64,000 nt of DNA from Arthrospira sp. PCC 9108 (GTDB taxonomy: Bacteria > Cyanobacteriota > Cyanobacteriia > Cyanobacteriales > Microcoleaceae). Positions within the stretch are counted from its first letter, which is position 1. Every line of letters begins with the position of its first letter. The notes under the pieces were generated by a model that saw only the letters and a list, made by a program, of their open reading frames with translations, made no database searches and had not been told where the DNA came from. The stretch spans positions 5,022,501-5,086,500 of the forward strand of contig CP066886.1 in the NCBI GenBank assembly GCA_016745315.1. The letters run 5' to 3'. A program made the position numbers and the translations under genes. Below are positions 27,071-36,825 of the stretch, one piece after another.

Positions 27071-28744
27071 TACAAAGTTCCTCTTAGTGGGTTATCGCCG
27101 TCAATCAATTCGGTTTCTATCTTGATATCAGGAAAGTCTTTTTTCAATAATTCTTGTACTTTCTTGGTTTCCTGTTCTCTAATATCATCCTGTTTTTTCA
27201 TTGAATCATATAACCTAGTTAAATCGGCTAATATGTCTTTTGACGGGTCATTACCATTAACTTGTAAAGTACCTTGCGCTCTAACTATTGAGAATATTTC
27301 CTTTATTTGATTTAATGTTATTTATAGTGTTTCTTTCGCGTTCTTTTGATTAGTGATTTTAACTTTACTTTCATTAGGTTCTAGTAGTTCCTCAAAATTA
27401 TCAGCTTCTGGAGTAAACGCTGTTTTTAATTGTTGCGTATTTTTCTTCAGTTTTAAATCCTAAATAATCTAATATTTCTGAGACCTCTCTACCAGCTTTA
27501 AAGGCTGCTGAATGCGCCAAACCTGCTTCATGTAAACAGGTTAAAACAGCGTTTTGTGTCACTTGATGGGAGATGGCAATTTCCATTACCATCCCGAATA
27601 TTTCAGCAATTGATTCAGCTAAGTTAGGTAATTTGATTTCGGCTTTTCTTCTGCTTTTGTCATTAGAATTGACATCATCAATCTCTACTTTAACTTCAAA
27701 TTCACCCCATCTTTCGTCATCGATGTCAAATCGATACATTAACCATTCTGGCAATGTGTTTATTCGTTTAATTCTGTTCTCTGGATTATCAGCATTAACC
27801 GTGATTTTTTCCGGCATTTCAGCCGGAAAGGATTCAGGGTCTAGGAACTCGTAAATCCTTCTAATCATTCCACAGCATTCTTCGTTCATATCTGGTATTG
27901 TTATCGTTCGTATATTTTCAGGTTCTTCTCCTTCGATGCATTGCGGGATATCTTTTGTGCTCGCGGAAAATCTAGGAATTACATAATCAAATTCTGTGCA
28001 TTCCATCCACCAATCACAAAATACACCTATACTTTCAAACATTAAATCAGGGTCGCCGTATGCCCACTCAGACTCCCACTGTCCTTGCGTATAAAAAAAC
28101 CTCTCACTTCCTGTTGGTTGAGGAGTTTCTCCCCACCTCCAATCCATATGACTAAAAAAAGTGATGCTACTTCCACTTGGTGGAGGATTACAGCATCCCC
28201 CGCTACCCATTTGTCTGTCGAACTCTTCAACGCTGTACTTTTCATTAGCTTTTATGGTACAACCGATATTGCCATTTCCGCCATTTCCATTGTCTGAATC
28301 ATCATCTGAATCATCATCTGAACTATCGCCTGGTCGCCTTCCTTTATCATCATCTACCTCGTCACCGCTATTAGGACCGCCAAAACCTCTACCAGCGCCA
28401 CCCTTTCCCCTAGGTTTTTTTCCTCCCTTTGGTTCATCTCTGTTTGGTGGTTCCTTGACAGTTGCCTCTTTTTTAATATCCTCTCTTTTTTTCCTTTCTT
28501 CAGCTTCTCTTTTTTTGTGATATTCATCTGCATCCCAGTATTCAGGAGCTACATATTTAGAATCACTTATAAATTTGTTTCGAGTATCTAATTCCCTCCC
28601 GTATGGGTCTCCAGTCCAACCTCGAAACGGGTCTCCTAGTTTACCGGGGTCATCGTTTAATCTAAAGGGAGCTGTGTCATATCTAACTCCCGAGCGAGGT
28701 CTAACCTTTGGTTTGTCTCTAATCGTCCGTCTGTCTCTAACCAT
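27070..28744 (-). pseudogene. Large acidic element protein with a frameshift and a stop
   Basis: The first frame encodes 447 aa (stop at 27401). The N-terminus is Arg/Pro-rich, the middle (residues 75-160) is a low-complexity Lys/Glu, Gly and Asp/Ser stretch (GDSSDDDSDDDSDNGNGGNG), and the rest is a Cys-rich folded region (GCCNPPP, FCDWWMEC, EECCGM). At an A run near 27440-27444 the coding pattern moves to another frame (NTQQLKTAFTPEADNFEELL) and continues, through a TAA at 27322-27324, to a stop at 27070-27072 overlapping the next start. Either one gene of about 570 codons with two lesions, or two adjacent genes with the second lacking a start. No family recognised. Confidence 0.6.
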
Positions 28745-28822
28745 ATTAACGTTTTGTACTAAGTTTAATAGTATTATATGATAGTATAATTATGTTACTA
28801 AATCCATTAAATAAGGGAAATC
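28745..28822. promoter_or_regulatory. Divergent promoter region of the element
   Basis: 78 bp between leftward and rightward blocks. TATAAT on the plus strand at 28785-28790 and TATAAT on the minus strand at 28773-28778 are candidate -10 boxes for the two directions; matching -35 boxes are poor. AAGGGAAATC precedes the rightward ATG at 28823. This is the natural place for a regulator that switches the two blocks. Confidence 0.5.
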
Positions 28823-29616
28823 ATGAGAGGTGTTAAAAATATCGCGGCTCATATAAACGCTGCTAACTGGAGTAACGCCATAGAGTTATTTAACGGGACT
28901 ATTTTAGAATCATTAATAACAGAAAGATATAAATATGATATCGGTATTTACAGCTATATATCATCGTTAAACGCTAGATGTTACACTCCCAGTATTGCAC
29001 AATCACAAATCCCCAAAATTTACCCGGAAGATAGCTATTACCAACGGTGGAAAAAAAACAGGAAGTGTTGCAGGAAGCGGTAGATTTACAAATATTTTAT
29101 GGGAATATGGCAACAGAAAACGGGTTAAATTTAGGGATTGTCAAATTGCCATATTATGGAGGCATTCACACCGAAAACCTGTTAATTGAATTAATCACTA
29201 ATCAAAACGAAGGTTTAGCAATTGATAGCAACTCAATAGTTAAAGCTAGGTGTTTAACTCAGTTACATAACAATGATTCTATTAATATTTTGGGCATGGC
29301 TGAATATCAACTCGATACAGTTCCTCAAACCCCTACATTGACACAACCCGAAAATTTTGGGGTGACAATAGGCAATACCCCCACATTAGTTAGACCCTCA
29401 AATATTAATCGGTATAGGTTGCACTTACAAAACGTAGGTTCTGTAGGGGTATGGTTTTGTCACGGTGATATCAGTAACTGTGTACCTTATCAATGCCTAT
29501 ATTTACCTCCTAACGCTGGGTGGGATGATGAACTAAAATCAACAGCTTCTATCTATGCTATAACTGAGGATAGCGTAACCAATATTGTTGGATTAGAACA
29601 AATAATAAATTGGTAA
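28823..29616 (+). pseudogene. Virion-like element protein, frameshifted at an A8 run
   Basis: Two overlapping frames: 28823-29083 (MRGVKNIAAHINAANWSNAI) and 29047-29616. They join if the eight-A run at 29051-29058 had nine, giving one protein of about 264 aa. The C-terminal part (YRLHLQNVGSVGVWFCHGDI) has the repeating hydrophobic beta pattern of small phage surface proteins and resembles the neighbour at 29643. Alternatively the second frame initiates at GTG 29047, or RNA polymerase slips on the A run. No named family. Confidence 0.65.
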
Positions 29617-29642
29617 ATTTTACTTTGATTTAGGAGTTTATT

Positions 29643-29989
29643 ATGAGTTTCTCAGTTTACAGTTCTATTGTCAATTTAGACACTCTAAATATGAGCAGTA
29701 AAATACAGGGAACTCCGAAACTACCGCGATAAGTTTGACTGCTAACACTATCACGGAAGTTGTGCCTATCAATGCTACCAGTAACGGTAGAACGGTGTTT
29801 GTAAAGAATCGGTCAAATACCAATGTACATCTAATATTTGACCCTACAGGTGATAGCGTGTCAGACGCTGCATTTTCGGTTAAGCCAGGTGATACCATCT
29901 CAATAACGTGGGGTAGAACTGAGTTACAGGCGATAGCAGAATCTAGCGCTAGTATCAGCGTTACAATTATCGAATATATCAATATGTAA
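29643..29989 (+). pseudogene. Small beta-rich virion-like protein, frameshifted at an A run
   Basis: ATG at 29643 behind TAGGAGTTTATT opens MSFSVYSSIVNLDTLNMSSK; the frame closes after 29 codons, but one extra A in the AAAA run near 29699 would join it to a frame continuing to 29989 (TGNSETTAISLTANTITEVV .. VFVKNRSNTNVHLIFDPTGD), about 115 aa. The pattern of hydrophobic strands around N-G-R-T-V and V-K-P-G-D resembles phage head-decoration or fibre-base proteins. The downstream frame alone starts only at 29735. Confidence 0.65.
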
Positions 29990-31120
29990 TCATCAAATGA
30001 ATGGCTAGTATTAAGTTATTAGCCATTTATTTGATTACTCAATATAGAGGCAGTTATGACTAATTTCAACATTTACTCTAGTAAGTTTGGGCAATCAACC
30101 GATGACTTGCCAGAAGGTGAAGTTAATCTGTATTTAACTAATGAACGGATACAAGCAGTTATTGACTCAAATACGTATAACGTTGAACCTCGCATCTCTA
30201 TAGAACCTACCCTTTCAACTCAGTTTGGTAAATCCAACACACGCTACAATGGTGAAGAATGGATAACAGAACCTGTAACAGACACTTACACTGTTACTAG
30301 AGCATCTACGGCAACGTATGTAGACGCAGCAGGCAGGATTCGTACAGCCGCAGTGAATAAGCCTAGATACACATTTAATCCTGAAACGGGTGAACGGTTA
30401 GGGTCGTTGGTGGAGGAACAGAGGACTAATTTGGTATCGTGGAGTGAGGATTTTGATAATGCGACTTGGACAAAAACACGAGCAAGTATTACGCCAAATG
30501 TAATTGTTGCGCTTGATGGAAATTTAACTGGTGACAAGTTAGTTGAGGATTCAAGCACAAACACCGCCCACCATGTAAATCGTACATTTTCTGCAACATC
30601 TGGGACAACATATACATTAACCATATATGCTAAAGCCGCAGAACGCTCGATTCTTGTAATTGCATTTGCCACTCAATTTCCCGCCAATTCTTTCGCAAAT
30701 TTCAATTTACTGACTAGAGCAATTACAGCAGGAGGAGGACTTGTTTCTTCATCAGTAACGTCTATGGGAAACGGATGGTATAGATGCTCAATTACCTCAA
30801 CAGCATCATCAACTGCTACTGCAACAATAGTGCATTACTTGAATAATGGGTCTAGCATTCTTTACACAGGTGATGGCATTTCAGGTATCTACATTTGGGG
30901 TACACAACTAGAAGCATCATCAACACCATCCCCTTACACCCCTACTCAAGCCACCAGCGTAACACGTGCTTCTGATGCGGTTAGTCGAGTGTTGGGGGAT
31001 GAGTTTAACCCGAGTGAAGGTAGAGTAGGGGTCGAGAGAGATGTCGCCATCTCCCCCTCCCATACAAAACCGTACATGAGACTTTCACCTCATACGGCTC
31101 CTAGTTTGACCGTCTCCTTG

Positions 31121-31372
31121 TTAAGAGTACAGCATCATCTCTTCATCAAGAGCTGTTTTATCGTCGTGACAATGGCGGTGTAATAATTGAAGATTCTTGT
31201 AGTCATCCTTTCCGCCTTGGCTTCTAGGTACAATGTGGTCTATTTCAATTAAGTCTGATGGGGTAAAGAATTGCCCACACCAGGTACATCTACCTTTTTG
31301 TTTTTTGAGTAGTTTTGCTACCCTAATTGGCGTGTCGATTGCTTGTCCTTTCCTGGTTGCCAGTAAGTCCAA
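31121..31372 (-). pseudogene. HNH endonuclease tail of intron A protein, out of frame
   Basis: 83-codon frame with the HNH zinc-site pattern CTWCGQFF ... IEIDHIVPRSQGGKD ... LLHRHCHDDK. In copies C and D the same sequence is fused to the reverse transcriptase (..NWTYWATRKGQAID..). In copy A the run ACTGGG has only two G, shifting the frame, so the endonuclease domain is disconnected from the RT. Confidence 0.8.
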
Positions 31373-32886
31373 TTTCCGTCGTATGGTGTTGCGTCGGGGC
31401 GTATTAGGGTATGTCTGACAATTGGAGTCCAGTTATGTTTGAATAGATGTAACCCATCTTTGGTTTGGAATAGCCAATTTTCGTGTCTTTCTTTCCCATT
31501 GCTAAGTTTAATTGTTCCATGTCTGAAATAATTACTTAGCTTTTCGTGATTTGCCTTTCCGCATCTTGATACTGTCCATGCCTTTAACATTTGCCAGATT
31601 GTTTTGTCTAGCTTATTGAAGGTCTCTGTTGAGACTACCGCTGAGTAATAATTTGACCATCCCCGAATAATTGGATTTAGTCTACTAATCAAGGCTGATT
31701 GAGGTGCTGTTCTATGTTGTTTAATCACACCTTTAATCACTTCTGTGTGGGCTTTAACTGCTTTGTTGCTGGGTTTTATGTGGGTTTTATGTCCGATTAA
31801 TCGACTCTGTAGCCCCCCTGTTTTCCCAGATTTATACTTTCCTACGGGATATTGCCTGATATTGAATCCTAGAAAATCAAACCCAGGTTCCTCAATCTTG
31901 CCATTATACTCAATAGGATTGAGTGTGTGACATATTCGGGTTTTTTCAGGTCTAATCTCTAGTCCTACAGGTTTTAGCCATATAGAAATAGCAGTCATGC
32001 ACTGTTCAATGATTCCTAGGTCTTTGGAGATGACCACAAAATCATCGGCATATCTTATAAGGTTTACCTGATTGGTGCTGCCTTTATTTGGATACATTTC
32101 TTTGACTAACCTTTCTATTCCATCCAGTGCGATGTTGGCTAGTAGTGGACTTATTACTCCTCCTTGGGGTGTCCCTGCTTCTGTATCCTCAAATACACCG
32201 TTATCTAGCACGCCAGCTTTGAGCCATTGTTTCAGGTCTCTCTTCAAGCTGCTTGGACAATGAATTTTGGACAATAGGTAATCATGGTTTATTCGGTCAA
32301 AGCATTTTGCTATATCAGCATCAAGAACATAGTATTGTCCTTGATTTATGGCAGTATATATTCTACTTATTGCATCTTGTGCTGACCGTCCGGGTCGGAA
32401 CCCATAGCTTGTGCCTTCAAACCTCGATTCCCATTCAGGTTCGAGGGCCGACTTAACCAAAGCTTGCCTTGCTCTATCTTGGATTGTGGGTATGCCTAGT
32501 GGGCGTTTTTCATCCCTACCAGGTTTTGGAATCCACACCCTTCGCAGTGGTTTTGCTTTGAGGTTTCCCTTAATGTTTTTGACAATTTCTAACCTTTGTC
32601 TTGGAGAGATTGCTCTTACTCCATCAACCCCGGCTGTTTTCTTGCCTTGATTATCTTGGGTCACTCGCCGCACTGCTAAGAGCCGGGCATAATACGATTT
32701 CACCAATAGACGTTGCAACCTTCGTGCCTTTGCGTCTTGTCCCGATTTAGCTGCTTGAAATATACTCTTTTGGAGCTTGAAAACTTTCCGTTGAACCTTA
32801 GTCCATGGGATTGCCTTCCATGCGTTGTTCGTAGTCTTGATTGGTTTGGGTTTACCAAATCCTTTCTTTAAACTCGCTATCGCCAT
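31318..32886 (-). CDS. ltrA: Group II intron reverse transcriptase/maturase (copy A)
   Basis: 522 aa multifunctional intron-encoded protein. RT motifs are continuous: KTAGVDGVRAISPRQR, LGIPTIQDRARQALVKSALE, YGFRPGRSAQDAISRIY, DIAKCFDRINHDYLL, GTPQGGVISPLLANIAL and the catalytic YADDFVVIS (near residue 285). The maturase X domain follows (RGWSNYYSAVVSTETFNKLD). The natural C-terminal HNH domain is lost by a one-base deletion near 31365, so target priming may be impaired while splicing help remains possible. It could act in trans on copies B-D, whose own proteins are broken. Confidence 0.93.
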   Translation of the reverse strand: MAIASLKKGFGKPKPIKTTNNAWKAIPWTKVQRKVFKLQKSIFQAAKSGQDAKARRLQRLLVKSYYARLLAVRRVTQDNQGKKTAGVDGVRAISPRQRLEIVKNIKGNLKAKPLRRVWIPKPGRDEKRPLGIPTIQDRARQALVKSALEPEWESRFEGTSYGFRPGRSAQDAISRIYTAINQGQYYVLDADIAKCFDRINHDYLLSKIHCPSSLKRDLKQWLKAGVLDNGVFEDTEAGTPQGGVISPLLANIALDGIERLVKEMYPNKGSTNQVNLIRYADDFVVISKDLGIIEQCMTAISIWLKPVGLEIRPEKTRICHTLNPIEYNGKIEEPGFDFLGFNIRQYPVGKYKSGKTGGLQSRLIGHKTHIKPSNKAVKAHTEVIKGVIKQHRTAPQSALISRLNPIIRGWSNYYSAVVSTETFNKLDKTIWQMLKAWTVSRCGKANHEKLSNYFRHGTIKLSNGKERHENWLFQTKDGLHLFKHNWTPIVRHTLIRPDATPYDGNWTYWQPGKDKQSTRQLG

Positions 32887-34059
32887 TTTGACTCTTATTA
32901 GACTCTATTCTTACAATCAAACCGTGACCTGTTAGCATATCCCTACCATTACAGCAGGGCGTTGGCTTCTGGTCACATCTCACATCCTCTAGGACTTGCG
33001 GTTACACTTATCCCTACTGATATCTCGACCAGATAATCAGAGTCCAGGAGGACTTAAAACGTTCCGTTTATATGGGCATTCCATCTTTAGATTTGTCCTC
33101 TCCACCGGGGTACTTTTAAAGGTCTGTGTAGGTAGTAAAAAAAACCCCTACTTTTCCCCTTACTCTTTTGAGCGCAGCGTATCAACCTATTTCGCTACTT
33201 ACTCTTTACGATGGTTCAAGCCAGACATTCGGTTTCCCTAATCATGGATGGTTGGCAGTGGTCTCGTTTCTGGTGTTAGGTTGCACCTCGGAGCCTTCCG
33301 TTCCCCGCTTCAATCCTGGGGTTGTGATTCCCAAAACTGGGGGTGGCTATCGCCGTTACCCTAATTTCCTAACTTTTACTTATCCATTTCTGGACATCCT
33401 ATAAGGAATTTGTATGAGTTAGTTTGTTTTGACCTTGGGTTCCCTGCCTTGATTTGTATCGTAGGATACTAATCGTTGGGACATATAAACAGTTATGAGG
33501 ATGGTCAGGAGTGCGCTCCTTATATTCAACCAAGGGGTTGAAGTCCCCACCAGGCGGTTATTTCGGGTATTGCAACCCTATTTCATGCCTGAACGTCTCG
33601 CACTTTTTATATAGAATATACACCAAACAAGTTGACAGGAGTTGGTGCTATTTTAGGTACTAATTCAGATAATACCAACTTGATACTTCACGGCGACGAC
33701 AGTGCAGGTTTCGGTATAGACACTAGAACTGTGTCTGGTGGTGTGTTGACTTATTCATCACCCTTAATAACTAGATTGGACGCACCATCATTTAAGATAT
33801 TATCTGTTTTAGAGCAAGGTCGGCAAAAGTTATTTATTAACGGTGATAAAGTGGTTGATGCACCTAATACAGTAACATCTTATCAACCTATTTCTGAAAT
33901 TCTTATATTAAGAAGAGCTAATGGTGTTGTTGAAACTGGTATATGTAAAGATTTCCGCTACTACCCTCGCGCTCTTAGTGAAAGTGAGTGTTTAGCCCTA
34001 ACAAAACTGTAATGGAGAACTAAAATGACTTATGACTTACAACAATAAATTAACAGATA

Positions 34060-34412
34060 ATGCCTAATGCACTTGATATATCTGAAAGTAATTGGTTTAA
34101 AGTTTATGAACTTAATTTCAGGATAGAAGATGATAGCTACACGGTACTAAAAAATTACCTGACATTTCTGGCAGTAAATTTATCAGGATATTATTTGACG
34201 CTGACAGTGTACCCGTGTACTGGAAAATGGCAGGGTGGTTAAAATTTTACACATACAATGATGTGAAGCAGAATATGATGGTTAAACGTGAAATTATATG
34301 GCTTAATGAATATCAAATAATTGAATCACCGCCGTACAGCAATTTTTACGCTTCATTTTCTCCACTAGAAAGAATTAAATGGTTTACACTTCATTTTTGG
34401 AAATTAATATAA
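34060..34412 (+). pseudogene. Hypothetical element protein, frameshifted at an A6 run
   Basis: Frame one (from 34060, MPNALDISESNWFKVYELNF) leaves register at AAAAAA near 34148-34153. One more A would continue as KLPDISGSKFIRILFDADSV into the frame ending at 34412, giving about 117 aa with a Trp-rich second half (VYWKMAGWLKFYTYND). No family recognised. Follows the spike gene on the same strand; an attachment chaperone or lysis role would be guesswork. Confidence 0.6.
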
Positions 34413-34667
34413 ATGAACTTGGTAATAGTTGAATTAGGGTTAATTATTGTCGCGATTATTCTCAGTACGTTCATTACGCATACAGGAAACCTAATTATTG
34501 AGAATAGGTTAGACGGTATCCAAAATAGCCTAAATTATTTGATTAGATATGTTAATGATTCTATGGCATCAATAGTTGGTAAAAAACAGTTAGAAGATAA
34601 AAAGCAATCACCCCCTCTTCCAATTAACAGAGATGATATTGATGATGATGGTTGGCGTAAACCCTAA
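34413..34667 (+). CDS. Small membrane protein with N-terminal anchor (84 aa)
   Basis: Residues 4-24 (VIVELGLIIVAIILSTFIT) form one transmembrane segment, followed by an amphipathic helix (LDGIQNSLNYLIRYVNDSMA) and a charged Pro/Asp tail. It is the last gene before the right inverted repeat. Size and topology (N-anchored, coiled body) suit a phage lysis accessory, spanin-like or virion membrane protein; no family recognised. Confidence 0.65.
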   Translation: MNLVIVELGLIIVAIILSTFITHTGNLIIENRLDGIQNSLNYLIRYVNDSMASIVGKKQLEDKKQSPPLPINRDDIDDDGWRKP

Positions 34668-35443
34668 ACCCTAACACCTAACAGCTACCCCAATAACTTA
34701 AATGGCCCCTATGGTTTCTGACTGTAGGGGGTGTCTATGTAATTTTTGCCAATAGGCCTATTGCAATAGCCTATTGGAAGTTTATATGAATGCTTGCCTC
34801 TAATTTACCCACAATAAACACCCTAAGCCAAAACCTTAACCCGTCTATTAGGGGTAATCATTCCCGGCGGAACCCAGTACCCCTATAAATTGGAGACTTG
34901 TCTAGCGGTATGTAGGTATCGGTTTCGATGGGGAATCAATTCTCTAGGATTATGTAGGTATCAGCGAGAGATGACGAAACAAGTCACCAGTTGAAAAGTT
35001 GTTTAGGGGTATCGCTTCAGTATGTCATAGCCAGGTTAGTCGTGATTATGCGATCGCGATTTTGTTGGTAGTGAGTAGGCTCCTCAATATTTCACTAATA
35101 ATCTGACTACCCCTATGGGTTTTGAAATTTGAGCCATACCCTCCCCCATAACCGAAACAAACACTCTTAGGGGTGCGACCGATGTGATAGCAGTCAATGG
35201 TTCGTAACGAACCGATAGGCTTGCCATTGACGGGTATCACGAGAGAGTTACCCTATCGGTGTTTGGTTGGGGGTGGTATGGGTATTTGACAGATTGATTA
35301 AGTTGTGCTTATTGACTGAGTAATCAACCTATTGACAGAATTATTTTCCTGTGCTAGGACTAGATTGTGAGTAGTATCTGAGTAACTCAATAGGATATAG
35401 GGGTTGAGTAATAACCCGCTATCGCTGTCAGGATAAGGGTTTA
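34662..35443. repeat. Right long inverted repeat of the element (about 0.8 kb)
   Basis: Reverse complement of 18473-19275. Blocks such as 34800-34870, 34880-35050 and 35080-35270 match almost base for base. The inner edge has AAACCCTAAACCCTAACACC, mirroring the left copy. Between 34755 and 34785 it holds a palindromic AATAGGCCTATTG motif where the left copy has direct AATAGACTACTGG repeats. The remaining 170 bp to the integrase gene contain one arm of a second, 50-bp inverted repeat. Confidence 0.9.
35046..35240 (-). CDS. Possible small protein encoded in the inverted repeat (64 aa)
   Basis: GTG-initiated frame VIPVNGKPIGSLRTIDCYHI ... KSVCFGYGGGYGSNFKTHRG. The left repeat carries the same frame, but one extra G in a G run shifts it after about 32 codons. 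The two copies differ at few positions, which may reflect constraint on DNA structure rather than on protein. No family recognised; could be non-coding. Confidence 0.3.
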   Translation of the reverse strand: MIPVNGKPIGSLRTIDCYHIGRTPKSVCFGYGGGYGSNFKTHRGSQIISEILRSLLTTNKIAIA

Positions 35444-35486
35444 AAGGCAATGCAGGCGAAAGGAGAGTTTCCTAACCCATAAGCTG

Positions 35487-35536
35487 TAACCCCTATTCTA
35501 CCGTTACTTAGGTGTTACTCAAAACCATAGCAGGAT
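35487..35536. repeat. 50-bp perfect inverted repeat, left arm (integrase flank)
   Basis: TAACCCCTATTCTACCGTTA and the following 30 bases are the exact reverse complement of 39723-39772. The pair encloses the integrase gene. Candidate arm-type integrase sites or remnants of an origin or inverted-repeat junction. Confidence 0.9.
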
Positions 35537-36825
35537 CTATCAATCTGTAGCCATAAAATAACCCCTAGGGGTTTAATCTAGGGGTGTTAATTTATGAAAG
35601 GTTGACGATTAGATTAATCTATCAGATAGATAACTCTAAGAAATAATTTAGCTTCAGAGCTATCAATATCAACCCCTAACGCTGTTAACCGTTCTATAGC
35701 CACGTTCAATGGTATAGGTAACTTAGAAACCCCTTTGAGAACTTCTAAGGTAGCGTCAATGCCTTCTGTCTTGTATTTACCCTCATTGACGATTGTGCTA
35801 TGTCCCATAAGTCTAGCTCGCAACTCGATAGGTAGTCCATATTGTTCACCTAACAGGTTGTACAGTCTACGAAAAGCATATTTCTGGGTTACCGGGCATT
35901 TCATAGATTGAATTCTGTTACTAAACGTTGCGTCAAAGCCTCCAGCTATGGTTTTGGGTTGACTGCCTTTTTTCGGGCTATATTCTGGTAACAACGGCCG
36001 TTTCAATTCTAGGAAATCAAACATTTCGGGACTGGGAATTGGGGCTACAACCCTTCCCCCTGTTTTAATACTCACTTTCCGACCTTCTGCGTCAGTAAAG
36101 TAAGTGGTGCGAAACGTTCAGGCATGAAATAGGGTTGAAATACCCGAAGTAACCGCCTGGTGGGGACTTCAACCCCTTGGTTGAATATAAGGAACGCACT
36201 CGTGACCATCCTCATAACTGTTTATATGTCCCAACGTTCGGTATAGAGATATACCAAACAAGGCAGGGAACCCAAGGTCAAAACGAACTAACCCATACAA
36301 ATTCCTTATAGTAAGCCCAGAAATGGATAAGTAAAGTTAGGAAATTAGGGTAACGGCGATAGCCACCCCCAATTTTGGGAATCACAACCTCAGGATTGAA
36401 GCGGGGAACGGAAAGCTCCTAGGTGTAACCCAACACCAGAACCGAGACCACTGCCAACCATCCATGATTAGGGAAACCGAATGTCCGGCTTGAACCATCG
36501 TCATTATTGAGCAGCGAAACAGGTTGATACGCTGCGCTCAAAAGAGTAAGGGGAAAAGTAGGGTAATCACTTCATCACCTACACAGACCTTTAAAAGTAC
36601 CCCGGTGGATAGGACAAATCTAAAGATGGAATGCCCATATAAACGGAACGTTTTAACCCCTCTTAGGCTCTGATAATCTGGTCGAGAAAGTCAGTAGTGA
36701 AAGTGTAAGCGTAAGCCTATTAGGGGGTGAGATGTGACCAGAAGCCAACGCCCGACTGTAATGGTAGGGATATGCTAACGGGTCACGGTTTGATTGTAAA
36801 GAAATAGAGTCAAGTAGGTGTACAA

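Larger units (their letters stand above)
31024..33603 (-). mobile_element. Group II intron copy A (antisense in spike gene)
   Basis: 2580 bp. The 5' end is GTGCGAGACGTTCAGGC at 33603 and the 3' end CGACCCCTACT at 31024; removing it restores the spike reading frame. Domain V (GAGCCGTATGAGGTGAAAGT..) is at 31065-31100. This is the only one of four related copies whose reverse transcriptase frame is unbroken. Inserted opposite to the host gene's direction. Confidence 0.92.
30056..34012 (+). pseudogene. Phage spike / LamG-like receptor-binding protein split by a group II intron
   Basis: Exon parts 30056-31023 and 33604-34012 join in frame (..FNPSEG, then SFYIEYTPN..) to about 458 aa. The first part carries the head-spike fibre motif (VTRASTATYVDAAGRIRTAA and GSLVEEQRTNLVSWSEDFDN) and a jelly-roll carbohydrate-binding-like stretch (residues 130-300). 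The second part is a LamG/concanavalin-like end with KDFRYYPRALSESECLAL, typical of phage tail or head spikes. The intron between lies on the opposite strand, so it cannot splice from this transcript and the protein would be truncated at residue 375. Preceded by an AGGCAGTT ribosome site. Confidence 0.8.

Noticed and set aside
28042..28520. Several frames opposite the acidic element gene
   Set aside because: Ser/Pro-rich shadows of the Asp/Gly-rich low-complexity region, without start context.
29671..29982. 103-codon minus-strand frame with hydrophobic stretches
   Set aside because: Opposite to a better-supported rightward gene with a ribosome site and virion-like pattern.
32996..33404. Frames in the 5' part of the group II introns (MSAAYQPISL.. 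type), present in all copies
   Set aside because: They lie on the antisense strand of conserved intron RNA domains; conservation reflects RNA structure.
18473..35443. Composite transposon or insertion sequences as explanation of the long inverted repeats
   Set aside because: No transposase frame or short terminal inverted repeats with target duplications in either arm; the tRNA att repeats explain integration better.
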